Assembly: GCF_001541225.1 (NCBI RefSeq)
Contig: NZ_LMTS01000004.1
Span: forward strand, 148,136 to 212,135
DNA from: Variovorax sp. WDL1
Lineage (GTDB): Bacteria; Pseudomonadota; Gammaproteobacteria; Burkholderiales; Burkholderiaceae_C
Length of the DNA stretch: 64,000 nt
Direction of reading: 5' to 3'
Position 1 is the first letter of the stretch. Every line of letters starts with the position of its first letter. The position numbers and the translations under genes are program-made. The notes beneath the pieces are model-generated. The model was not told the DNA's origin and searched no databases. It worked only from the letters and a program-made list of their open reading frames with translations. Shown one piece after another: positions 43,963-52,357 of the stretch.

Positions 43963-46032
43963 TCAGGCCCGGAAGATGTCCACCTTGGTTTCCAGAGTCT
44001 TGCGCAGGTTCAGGTCGTTGGCCCCCACCTCGAACCAGCTGCCCGGCCTCTGATAGAAGTCCAGGCCGCGCCCGATCTTGATGATCCAGCCATTGTCGAG
44101 CCGGATCTCTCGGTCGTGGATGTTGGGGTTGAGCTTCACGTCCAGCTCGACATCCAGCTCGAGCAGACTTTGCTTCAGCTCTTCCAGCTTCTCGGCCATC
44201 TCGGCCAGTGGCGTCTTGTCGTCGTGGCCGGTGATCAGCGTGATCTTCTTGACCGTCCCGGCGCGCAGCACGGTCTCGCAGAAGCGGACGAAGTTCTGAA
44301 TCTGGTGCTGGAGCCTGATGTACGGATCCTCGATCACCAGCGACTTCGCGCCCTTCAGGTACGGGCCAATGATGGACTCGTAGCTGTAGCCCGTGTCGCC
44401 GTACAGGATGGTGAAGTGCTGCTCCTTAGGCTCGGGCTGGGCCGCCGGAGCGGTTACGACGGCAATGGGCGCGGGCGCGGCTGCGGGCGCAGCGGCTGCC
44501 GCGGGCGCCGCAGCAAACGGTGCCGCCGCCTGCACGTTGCCCGCAGCCAGCCTGCGACGCGCCGGCTCCTGCGTGGCAATCGCGTCCTTCGACTCGGGGC
44601 ACCAGACCACCACCTCTTCGCCGCCCGCCTTAAAGTAAGACAGCCCGATCCGCGCAAACTCGTCGTCCGGCTTGCGCTTGTTCATCTGCTCCTTCACCCG
44701 GCGCCGGCACTCGACCGCGTAGGCCACGTACTCCTCGAACTCGTCGTCCGGGGGCGCGCCATTGGGGTGAAGGATCTTCAGGAAGGCGCAGACGGTCTTC
44801 TTGATGCCTTTCTCGTCGCGCCCCTCGATCGCCTTGCCCAGCTTGATGCGCTTGCTGACTTCCTCGTACCGGTTGGTGTGCTTGAACTGGTAGTGGAAGG
44901 CCTCGGCCAGGTAGTCGGTGATGAAACCGTAGTTGCCGGTCAGGAACTCGCTGCTGTTCTTGGGCATCTCCCAGCCCGGAATGTAGGCCGCAAAGCGGTC
45001 CATCACCGCCAGGTCCAGTTCGGGCGGCAGCGGCTGGAACAGGTCGTGCTCGTTGGAGTTGACCACCTGCTGCACTGAAACGTCGATGTTCCCGACGAAG
45101 CTCAGGCTCGCGTCCGCAATGACCTCGGCGCCGCGCGAGAAGCGCCCGTTCGCCATGAAGTCCTTCATGATCTGGATCGTGTCAGGGTCGCGTACCTTGA
45201 TGCCGCCCACTTCGTCGAAAGCCACCGTATCCCAGAATCCGACCAGGCCCACCTTGCGGCGCGCGTTGTTGTAGAAGAGCGTGGCCTTGGTCGCCTGGCC
45301 GCCGGAGATGAGCGTGGCGTAGGGCGAGAACTCGCTGAAGAAGTACGACTTGCCCGTGCCCCGCGGCCCCAACTCGATGTAGTTGTAGTTGGGCTCCACC
45401 AGCGCCGCCAGACGGGCGACGAAGTGAAGCTGCACGCGCTTGGACAGCTTCATGGGCTCCAGGCCGACCGACCGCAGCACGGCCGCCAGCCACTCGTCGC
45501 GCGTGAAGCCGGCACGCCCTTCGGTGTAGCGGTCGAAGTCGAAGCGCGTCAGCTGGATTGGCCGCAGGTCTTCGATCGAGAACGCATAGTCATCGTCCTC
45601 GATGTCGTTGTGCGCCAGCGTCACCTCGGCCCAGATGCCGCCTTCCAGCAACCGGTCGTTGTCGCGATAGAACTTCTCGCTGATCGCGATGCGCTGCGAG
45701 TTGAAGTTCTCTAGTGAAGCCCAGTGCCGCTTCTCCTTCTCGACATAGCGCACGTGCACCTTGTCGATGAACTTGTGCTTGCCCTTGGTCGCCACGCGGG
45801 ACTGCGCCGCATTGGCCTCGTCCGGCCGCACGTAGTTCTCTTGCAGCGTGGAGAGCACCGCCTCCATGCCGGCGTCCAGCTCAGCCTGGTCGCTGCTCGC
45901 GCAGTAGCGGGCGAGCAGGAACTCAAGCACGAAGGTCGGGACGTTGGTTCCCTTCTTGATCCGGTGCAGCAAGTCCTTGCGCAGCACCTTGCCGTCGAAG
46001 GCGGCGTTCAGCTTCTGGTCCAGTGCGTCCAT
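43963..46032 (-). CDS. brxL: BrxL-type AAA+ ATPase with a MIT_C/phospholipase-D-like C-terminus
   Basis: A 689-residue BREX type 1/4 hallmark protein. The N-terminal region (1-200) and AAA+ core match BrxL: Walker A GPRGTGKS (222-229), Walker B VAFDE (D273, E274), sensor region FVGNIDV and arginine-bearing MDRFAAYIPGWEMPK. Classical BrxL continues into a Lon-protease-like domain. Here an alanine/proline linker (about 500-536) leads to a domain at 538-685 with LYGDTGYSYESIIGPYLKGA and IHDREIRLDNGWIIKIGRGL, the pattern of the MITD1 C-terminal PLD-like fold. No Lon Ser-Lys site is visible. It is encoded 3 bp after pglZ. Confidence 0.87.
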   Translation of the reverse strand: MDALDQKLNAAFDGKVLRKDLLHRIKKGTNVPTFVLEFLLARYCASSDQAELDAGMEAVLSTLQENYVRPDEANAAQSRVATKGKHKFIDKVHVRYVEKEKRHWASLENFNSQRIAISEKFYRDNDRLLEGGIWAEVTLAHNDIEDDDYAFSIEDLRPIQLTRFDFDRYTEGRAGFTRDEWLAAVLRSVGLEPMKLSKRVQLHFVARLAALVEPNYNYIELGPRGTGKSYFFSEFSPYATLISGGQATKATLFYNNARRKVGLVGFWDTVAFDEVGGIKVRDPDTIQIMKDFMANGRFSRGAEVIADASLSFVGNIDVSVQQVVNSNEHDLFQPLPPELDLAVMDRFAAYIPGWEMPKNSSEFLTGNYGFITDYLAEAFHYQFKHTNRYEEVSKRIKLGKAIEGRDEKGIKKTVCAFLKILHPNGAPPDDEFEEYVAYAVECRRRVKEQMNKRKPDDEFARIGLSYFKAGGEEVVVWCPESKDAIATQEPARRRLAAGNVQAAAPFAAAPAAAAAPAAAPAPIAVVTAPAAQPEPKEQHFTILYGDTGYSYESIIGPYLKGAKSLVIEDPYIRLQHQIQNFVRFCETVLRAGTVKKITLITGHDDKTPLAEMAEKLEELKQSLLELDVELDVKLNPNIHDREIRLDNGWIIKIGRGLDFYQRPGSWFEVGANDLNLRKTLETKVDIFRA

Positions 46033-46035
46033 TTC

Positions 46036-48564
46036 CTACTCCACGTAGTCGGTCTCGAGCGGCAGGCTGGCGAGCGCGGCCAGCGTTGTCGGGTTCAGCG
46101 CCTTGACCGTGAACTTGCCTCGGAACTCGTCATCCATGCGCAAGGCGATCTGCTTTCGCTGGTTAGGCAACAGGTTGATTGTCCGCGTCGCCGGGTTCAC
46201 GTCGGCGCCGGTGCGCGGCTCGCCCACCACATTGCCCTTGCTGTCCTGCGCTTCGAGCAGGATTTCGACTGCTGTCTCCTGCGTGAACATGTCGTCGGAG
46301 AGCAGCGCGACCTCCACCACCGGCATCCGGGTCGTGATGTACTTGGCCCCGCTCTTGTATCTGAGCTCGACTTTCACCGCGCCGCGTTCGGGCGGCCCGC
46401 CGGCATCGAGGCGCACAACCAGCACCGGCACTACCGCCTCCGCCAGCGACGCACCGCCATGAAAATAGAGATGGCCCGAGCGATACGGCGCCATGCTGCG
46501 CGGCAGCGCCACCTGCTTGAAGTCGCCACGGATACCCAGCTTCTCTGCGACGAGCACCAGGCTGTGTGCATCGCCCGTGCCGTCGCCCAGGAACATGCGG
46601 TCGTGTGCGTTGAACGCCCATTTGCCCTGCGGCTTGACGCAGACATCGCCCGCCTCGGCCTGCGCATTCAGGAAGAAGCCGTGGTCGGCCACGATCACCG
46701 CATCCTTGAAGCCCAAGCCGCGCAGCTTATGCAGGGCCGCGCGGATGAGTTTCAACGTGCCCGGAACTAGGCCCAGCGTGCTCTCGGGGTTGCTCTCCAG
46801 TTGGCTGTCGATCTCGGTCGATCGCAACACCAGCAGATCAGACGTGTCGCGCAGCTTGAGCTTCCCGCGCACGAAGTCGCCCAGCGTCATCTCGGCAAAT
46901 CGGTCGCCGTAGCGCTTGGCCATGACGCCCATGCGCTGCGGCACAGTCGCGGTGGCCACGCCATCCACCTTCGGCACCAGCGTGTCGTTATCGAGCGCCA
47001 GCGTTAGCCCAGCCCCCGCGCCGGGCAGCAGGCTCGCCATGCCGACGATGGTTATGGTTGGCAGTTGGCCGTAGGCTGCGTGCAGCTCGACCGGGCCGTC
47101 CTCGGCCAGCATCTTCTCCAGCGCCACGCCCAATTCGTAGCGCAGCGCATCCACCATCAGGTAGGCCACCTTGCGCCCGCTCTCCTTCAGCCGCTCGCCC
47201 ACTAGCTTGTCGAACACGTCGGCATTCGCCAGCCGCCCGGCCGGCGGCCAGCCCGCGGTCTCGATGTGCTTGACGAAGACGCTCTGCACCTTTTCGGCCA
47301 GCCGGCGGTAGCGCGCGCGAGCCTGGGTGGTGACTTCGTGCATCAACCCGTGCGGGTCCAGAAAGTCGCCCATCGCCTGCTCGAACTCGCGTTGCAGCCG
47401 GTCCGCCTCGCGCAGGCTGCCCAGGTAGAAGTCAATCAGCTCGGCCTGGCTGCGGGCGTGCTCGGGCAACTGGCGATCGAAGTCGTCGCAGGCCTCGATT
47501 AGCCCCAGGCAGGCGCGCACCAGTTCCCACTGCGCCTGGCTCTCGCCCTTGCTCAGCCACACTGAACTCTTGTGCCGCGCCAGGATGCTCCGGGTGACAT
47601 CCGTGTCGCCGGAGCTGATGCCCTTGATCGCCCGGCGCAGGAAGCTGCGCTCCTCGAACGGAAAGGTGTCGCGCTCGCCCAGGTCGTCGATAGCCCCGCA
47701 CAGCTCCAGGAGCCTCAGTTCCATCTCGATTGCCTCGGCGCGCTCGATGTAGGCGTCGCGCGATCTCGGGCTGGCGCGCAACTGCTCGCACACATGCTCG
47801 ACCACGGGCCGTGCCTCCGGCGGCGCATGCGGCACGCCCTTAAGTGGCTCGGGCAGTGCGCCTGGAAGGTCGAAGACGAACTCGCTGAAGAGCAGGTAGC
47901 GCCACAGCTCGTCGGCCAGCGCGCTCCAGGTCTTGCCGCGGGTCTTGACGCTCATCGCGAGCGTGGCGCGCAAGAACTCCCGCGATTCCTGAACCCAGCC
48001 GTCCTGGGACTTCAGGGCATCGGCTTGCGCCGCACTGGGCGCTAGCAACGCACTCAGAATCTCGCGGCCGGACTCCACGCCCAGCGTGGCGCGCAGCTGC
48101 GGCCAGCTCACCCCGCCGCCGATCGCGTCGATGACCGCGAAGCCGGGGCCGCCGCTGGACGCGGCGAACACCTGCCGAATCTCGGTGGCATGGTCGGGCC
48201 GGGCACGCAGACACAGGCTGAGGTAGTCGTCGCCGTCGTCCTGCGGGAAGACCGCGCCGCAGGCCGCGAACACCGAGAACGGATCGGTCTGCTTGTCCTC
48301 GTCGGTCTCGGGCCGCCGCGCGGGCACGTAGATCAGCACCCCTTCGAGTTGCGGCTTGGGCTTGCCCAGTTGCTGCAACGCGCGCAGGGCCGCCTCCCGG
48401 CTTTCGATGCTGCTCTCTGCCGTGTCCACAACGTGCAGCTTGTCGGCCGCAAGGGCCAGGCAGAGATCGCGATAGCGCTGCTGCGGGTCATAGACTACCA
48501 GGCAGCCAGCTTTCAGAAGGCGAGGACGGAGCACTTGCTCGCGAGCGTATTCGGCGATGCTCAT
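46036..48564 (-). CDS. pglZ: PglZ-domain BREX protein
   Basis: An 842-residue protein with an alkaline-phosphatase-superfamily PglZ core, needed in all BREX types. Metal-site motifs are visible: VAYLMVDALRYELG, the threonine-bearing PTITIVGMASLLPG, VIVADHGFFL, and HGGASLAEAVVPVLVV. The N-terminal 450 residues are mostly helical, and a beta-rich tail follows the core. The ATG at 48564 (MSIAEYAREQVL) is used because it overlaps the upstream stop as ATGA. The frame itself is open to 48612. Confidence 0.92.
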   Translation of the reverse strand: MSIAEYAREQVLRPRLLKAGCLVVYDPQQRYRDLCLALAADKLHVVDTAESSIESREAALRALQQLGKPKPQLEGVLIYVPARRPETDEDKQTDPFSVFAACGAVFPQDDGDDYLSLCLRARPDHATEIRQVFAASSGGPGFAVIDAIGGGVSWPQLRATLGVESGREILSALLAPSAAQADALKSQDGWVQESREFLRATLAMSVKTRGKTWSALADELWRYLLFSEFVFDLPGALPEPLKGVPHAPPEARPVVEHVCEQLRASPRSRDAYIERAEAIEMELRLLELCGAIDDLGERDTFPFEERSFLRRAIKGISSGDTDVTRSILARHKSSVWLSKGESQAQWELVRACLGLIEACDDFDRQLPEHARSQAELIDFYLGSLREADRLQREFEQAMGDFLDPHGLMHEVTTQARARYRRLAEKVQSVFVKHIETAGWPPAGRLANADVFDKLVGERLKESGRKVAYLMVDALRYELGVALEKMLAEDGPVELHAAYGQLPTITIVGMASLLPGAGAGLTLALDNDTLVPKVDGVATATVPQRMGVMAKRYGDRFAEMTLGDFVRGKLKLRDTSDLLVLRSTEIDSQLESNPESTLGLVPGTLKLIRAALHKLRGLGFKDAVIVADHGFFLNAQAEAGDVCVKPQGKWAFNAHDRMFLGDGTGDAHSLVLVAEKLGIRGDFKQVALPRSMAPYRSGHLYFHGGASLAEAVVPVLVVRLDAGGPPERGAVKVELRYKSGAKYITTRMPVVEVALLSDDMFTQETAVEILLEAQDSKGNVVGEPRTGADVNPATRTINLLPNQRKQIALRMDDEFRGKFTVKALNPTTLAALASLPLETDYVE

Positions 48565-50423
48565 GCGACATCCTGAACGTCTTGGGTCTTGCCAGCCAAA
48601 TGCGCCGTCCACAGCGCGTCCAGCGTGGGGCTGTTCCCTTCGGTCAACACATCCATTGCCAGCACCACCAACTGGGCGCGATCACGCAGGAACTTGTAGA
48701 AGTCGTCGGAGAGCTTCTTCTTGAGCGCCTCGCCCTCCAAAGCAGCGTAGTGCCCGTTGGAGAGAAGGTCGAACGAGATCAGATGAGACTTCAGCCGGTC
48801 CCGGACCACGTTCTTGTCGGCCCACTCCACGCGCTCCTCCAGGTAGTCCAGCGGATCCTTGCGGCCGATGATCCGATTCGTCTTCCACGTAATCAGCGCG
48901 CAGTTCAAGGCCCGGTAGCTTTCGATCTCGGCCTCCTTCAGCAGCGCATCGGGGAACACGTGATGGTACTCGCGCTTGCGAACGCTGGCGTAGCTCGCGG
49001 CCTTACCGTCCGCGAAGTCGATGGCCCCCAGGTACGTCGTCACGGCCAGCACGGCACGCGCCTCGATACCAGCAGCTTTGGGCCAGCCCACTGCCAGCAA
49101 CGAGTCCACGTCTGCGAGCGGAAACTGGCTGCGGTCGAGCACCGGGACACTGGCCAGATCGCTGTCCGCGAAGTGCGGCTCTATTAGCAACGCCTTGATG
49201 GCCTTGAAGTCAGCGAAGGTGCGCGATGCCGCGGTGTTCTCGTAGCGGCCAGTGAAGAACGCCGACCACAGGTAGCGCCGCAGCAGCTTCTCCGCCTTGG
49301 CTAAAAAGTCGCCGTGGTCCGGGATCAGTTCATACGCTGCCGCGATGACGGGCAGCACGGCGTTGGTTGGCAGGCGATCCTCGTCGAAGACCCCCTGGCC
49401 TTCGAGAAAGGAGGCCATGCGCTCCAGCCCGCGCTCCAGCTTCGGCCAGTTCCCGAGCAGTTGCTTCTTGTCCATCTCCACCATGCCGCGGATATTGGGC
49501 AGCTTGTCTTGCAAGAGCGCTGACGTGGAGAGGATGAGGTTGGCGACGTTGCCATAGCGGCTCACCGCTGGGCACTTGTCCTTCAAGTCGGCTTCCAGCG
49601 CGTGCAGTGAAATTTCAGCGACGCTCTCCACCTCTGCCACAATGATGTCGTACAGTGAGAGTGGCTTGCTGTTGGTGTTCATGTTGATGAACACCTGCAG
49701 GGCCACATCTTTGCTCGTGTCCGCCGGCAGCGAGAGATAAGGCAGATTGAAGTGCGTCACACGTTCGCGCAGCGTGGTGATGTCCGCCTTGATGGCCTCG
49801 CGAGTTTTCGTGTAGGTCTTCAACCTGTCGAATGCATCGGGCTCCTTGCCCGTCGGCTCCAGTTGCTTGGTTACGTTGGTCAAGTAGGCATCGATCTCGT
49901 TGACGATGTCGCCCGGCCGCAGCAAAGAGACTGGCAACAAGCCCCGCCTGAGGCACTCTGCTGGCTCGTCTGCCCAGCGCGGCATGCGTAGTTCCTTCTT
50001 GTTCTTCCAGCGCGGCAGGCAGCGTATCTCGGCCTCGTCGCCGGACTTGGTCTCGCCCTGATCGAACTGCGGGAGGTAGACGAAGAAGGTCTCCCACTCG
50101 TAATTGTTGTGCATCGATCGCCAGAAGGCCGTCAGCCGCTGCTGGCCGTCCAGTAGATGTTGCGTGACGGTGCCGTGCTTGGCCGGGTCGGCAGTCTTGA
50201 TGTAGCGCGATTCGAACCTCTCCGGCCCGGCCACTTCCAGCGCCAGGGTCACGCCGACCGGCAGGTTGTGGATGACGGTGTTCAGAAAGCTCGTTATCCG
50301 GCTGCGGTCCCACGCCTCGAAGCGCTGGAAGCGCGGCAGCTTGACCATGCCTTGCTGGATGTTCTGGAACCAGACACCGAGGGTCCGGTCCTGGGCCTTG
50401 CTGGACTGCTGCATGATGCTCAT
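48561..50423 (-). CDS. GmrSD-family nuclease (DUF262 + DUF1524), BrxU-like
   Basis: A 620-residue protein. The N-terminal DUF262 (ParB/sulfiredoxin-fold NTPase) shows LPRFQRFEAWDRSRITSFLN and the nucleotide motif DGQQR (92-96). The C-terminal DUF1524 HNH-like nuclease shows H487-H488-VFP and downstream asparagines (WKTNRIIG). GmrSD enzymes cut modified phage DNA. In the BREX island of Escherichia fergusonii plasmid pEFER, the GmrSD homologue BrxU also lies between the methylase and PglZ genes, so this is the same slot. ATGA overlaps on both sides. The frame extends upstream to 50660, but that part overlaps the PglX gene. Confidence 0.85.
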   Translation of the reverse strand: MSIMQQSSKAQDRTLGVWFQNIQQGMVKLPRFQRFEAWDRSRITSFLNTVIHNLPVGVTLALEVAGPERFESRYIKTADPAKHGTVTQHLLDGQQRLTAFWRSMHNNYEWETFFVYLPQFDQGETKSGDEAEIRCLPRWKNKKELRMPRWADEPAECLRRGLLPVSLLRPGDIVNEIDAYLTNVTKQLEPTGKEPDAFDRLKTYTKTREAIKADITTLRERVTHFNLPYLSLPADTSKDVALQVFINMNTNSKPLSLYDIIVAEVESVAEISLHALEADLKDKCPAVSRYGNVANLILSTSALLQDKLPNIRGMVEMDKKQLLGNWPKLERGLERMASFLEGQGVFDEDRLPTNAVLPVIAAAYELIPDHGDFLAKAEKLLRRYLWSAFFTGRYENTAASRTFADFKAIKALLIEPHFADSDLASVPVLDRSQFPLADVDSLLAVGWPKAAGIEARAVLAVTTYLGAIDFADGKAASYASVRKREYHHVFPDALLKEAEIESYRALNCALITWKTNRIIGRKDPLDYLEERVEWADKNVVRDRLKSHLISFDLLSNGHYAALEGEALKKKLSDDFYKFLRDRAQLVVLAMDVLTEGNSPTLDALWTAHLAGKTQDVQDVA

Positions 50424-52357
50424 TCGTCGGCTCCCTTCTTCTTCGTACTGCGGGTCTTCTTGGCCGCTGCTGCCGGCGCAACGTACAGGTTCTCCAGCCC
50501 GTGCGCGGTGGCGAGCGACTTGTCGGTCTTGCACTTCTCGCGCGCGCGGTCGGGCCAGTAGTTCATCGCCAGGTGCGCCCAGTCGTACTCGCCTTTCTCC
50601 AGCTTGGCCCAGGTCTCCTTGAGCAACTTCTGCCAGGGCTTGTGGCGGAACAGCGGCCACAGAGGCGCGGCGCTGATCTGGACGCCGTCGTCGTGGTTTG
50701 GCTTGTAGGTCGGTGCGAGCTTAAGCAAGGTGTCCCGCAGTTCGATCAGTTCCCCGTTGAACGATTGCAGGGCCTCGAACTGCTTCTCATCGTCGCGCGT
50801 GCGCGCCGTGCCTTTGCCGCGCAGAGCGGCCAGTTGCTCGCCGACCTCCTTGAGCTTGGGCTCGACGAAGTCGTTGACCGCGGTGTACAGCGTCTGGCTC
50901 GTCAGCCTCGGGTAGTAGATCCAGAGCGACCAGCTGCCGGACGAGGTGCCGAGCGGCCAGTAGATGGGCGCCTTGCGCCGGCTTTTCGAGTAGCGGCTCA
51001 GGTGGAAGGGGAAGAAGTCGCGTTGCAGCCAGCGACGCACGTCGTCCGGTGCGGCCACATCCACACGTGAAAGCACTTCCTCGATCACGTGCGCCGGGTC
51101 ATGCAGGTGGCCAGGGTCGTCCACCAGGATGCCGGGATTGGCGTGGAACGGCTGGTCGCCCTCGGGCAGCATGGCGGGGCTTCGGGCTGGCAGCGGGTCG
51201 AAAGGGTCCGGTTCGGGTGGGGCTAGCCGCTCACCCGTCGCGAGTCGCCAGTCAAAGTGGCCGAAGGCGACACCCGCGGCCCAACTGAGCAGATCCTCGC
51301 GGTCGCCACTGGAAGACTCGACAGCACCGTCGTCATCGCTTTCTTCGTCGGGCGACTCGCTGGCGGCCACCTCCTGCTCTGCCGCGGGCGCACGCTCGCC
51401 ACAGTCGGCGTCGGTGAACCCATAGAGTTCGAAAGCCAGTCGGTCGATTTCGAACTGAATGAGGGAAAGCTCTGCCTGCATCTCCTCTTCGTCGTACTGG
51501 CCGATGCGTTTGCGCAAGCTCGCCGGGAGCAGGAAGACGTGCGAACTCTCGCGCACCGTGTCCATGGTGCGCTTGATCGACCACGCTCGCCGCGCCAGGC
51601 GGGCCAACTCTTGCCGATGCGTCGCCCCAAGGGGCGGGAGTGGCGTGGTCTGAATTACGCCCACCTCAAAGGACTGCGCCGCCCCGCCAAGTCTGGCATC
51701 GGCCGCCGCCAGTTGCACCTCTACCAGTTTGTGGAATGCGACGCTGGTACAGAGGGCCAAGATGGTTAGCAGATCACTACCATCATCCCCGATGACAAAA
51801 GCAGCAGGGCCTTTGTGCGAAAAGACGCATCCGCTTGGCAGGACTCGCATTGAGAGGCGGCTCTTAGTCCGAAGCGACCACGTGAGGCCGGGTCGTGCAT
51901 AAAAGTCGGTACTCTGTGGCCGCGAATAGAGCTTGCCCGTCTTGGGATCGAAGAACGAGCTTATCTCCGCTCCGCCCCGATCCCAGTTCACCATGAGGTA
52001 GGGATCGGCATATACGGGTGAGTACGCGCCGCCCTTAGCGAATGGAATCCATTTGTCCGTAGCCTGCTGCTTCGAGCGGACTTCCCACCACGTACGTACG
52101 AACCGGAAGTCATCGGCGGTCGCCAAGCCCTGCTTCGCTGTGCGGCCGGAGCCCTCGAACGCCGGCGAACGAACGAAGGCAGTTCTCAGAGCAGCGGAAA
52201 CCCAGTAGGCGAAGGGCTTTCCGGGCAGATCGTTGAAGGAATGAGGCTCGACCTGAAAGTGTCGCTCGTCTGCATGGCCAGCCCGCAACCGCGCGCATGC
52301 GTCAGAGAGAGCCGTGGCCTTGTCATTGTCGGCAAGCAGCCGCAAGAACTGCGTCAT
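50420..52357 (-). CDS. pglX: PglX C-terminal half (target recognition part), separate ORF
   Basis: A 645-residue protein without methyltransferase catalytic motifs that matches the second half of BREX PglX: a TaqI-C/MmeI-like specificity region (YSRPQSTDFYARPGLTWSLR, VGVIQTTPLPPLG), then an acidic low-complexity stretch (about 330-350), then the typical PglX end (RRKAPIYWPLGTSSGSWSLW, LAMNYWPDRAREKC). It begins MTQFLRLLADN at an ATG overlapping the stop of the N-terminal ORF by ATGA. PglX is normally one protein of about 1200 residues. Together the two ORFs give 1275. Confidence 0.85.
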   Translation of the reverse strand: MTQFLRLLADNDKATALSDACARLRAGHADERHFQVEPHSFNDLPGKPFAYWVSAALRTAFVRSPAFEGSGRTAKQGLATADDFRFVRTWWEVRSKQQATDKWIPFAKGGAYSPVYADPYLMVNWDRGGAEISSFFDPKTGKLYSRPQSTDFYARPGLTWSLRTKSRLSMRVLPSGCVFSHKGPAAFVIGDDGSDLLTILALCTSVAFHKLVEVQLAAADARLGGAAQSFEVGVIQTTPLPPLGATHRQELARLARRAWSIKRTMDTVRESSHVFLLPASLRKRIGQYDEEEMQAELSLIQFEIDRLAFELYGFTDADCGERAPAAEQEVAASESPDEESDDDGAVESSSGDREDLLSWAAGVAFGHFDWRLATGERLAPPEPDPFDPLPARSPAMLPEGDQPFHANPGILVDDPGHLHDPAHVIEEVLSRVDVAAPDDVRRWLQRDFFPFHLSRYSKSRRKAPIYWPLGTSSGSWSLWIYYPRLTSQTLYTAVNDFVEPKLKEVGEQLAALRGKGTARTRDDEKQFEALQSFNGELIELRDTLLKLAPTYKPNHDDGVQISAAPLWPLFRHKPWQKLLKETWAKLEKGEYDWAHLAMNYWPDRAREKCKTDKSLATAHGLENLYVAPAAAAKKTRSTKKKGADE

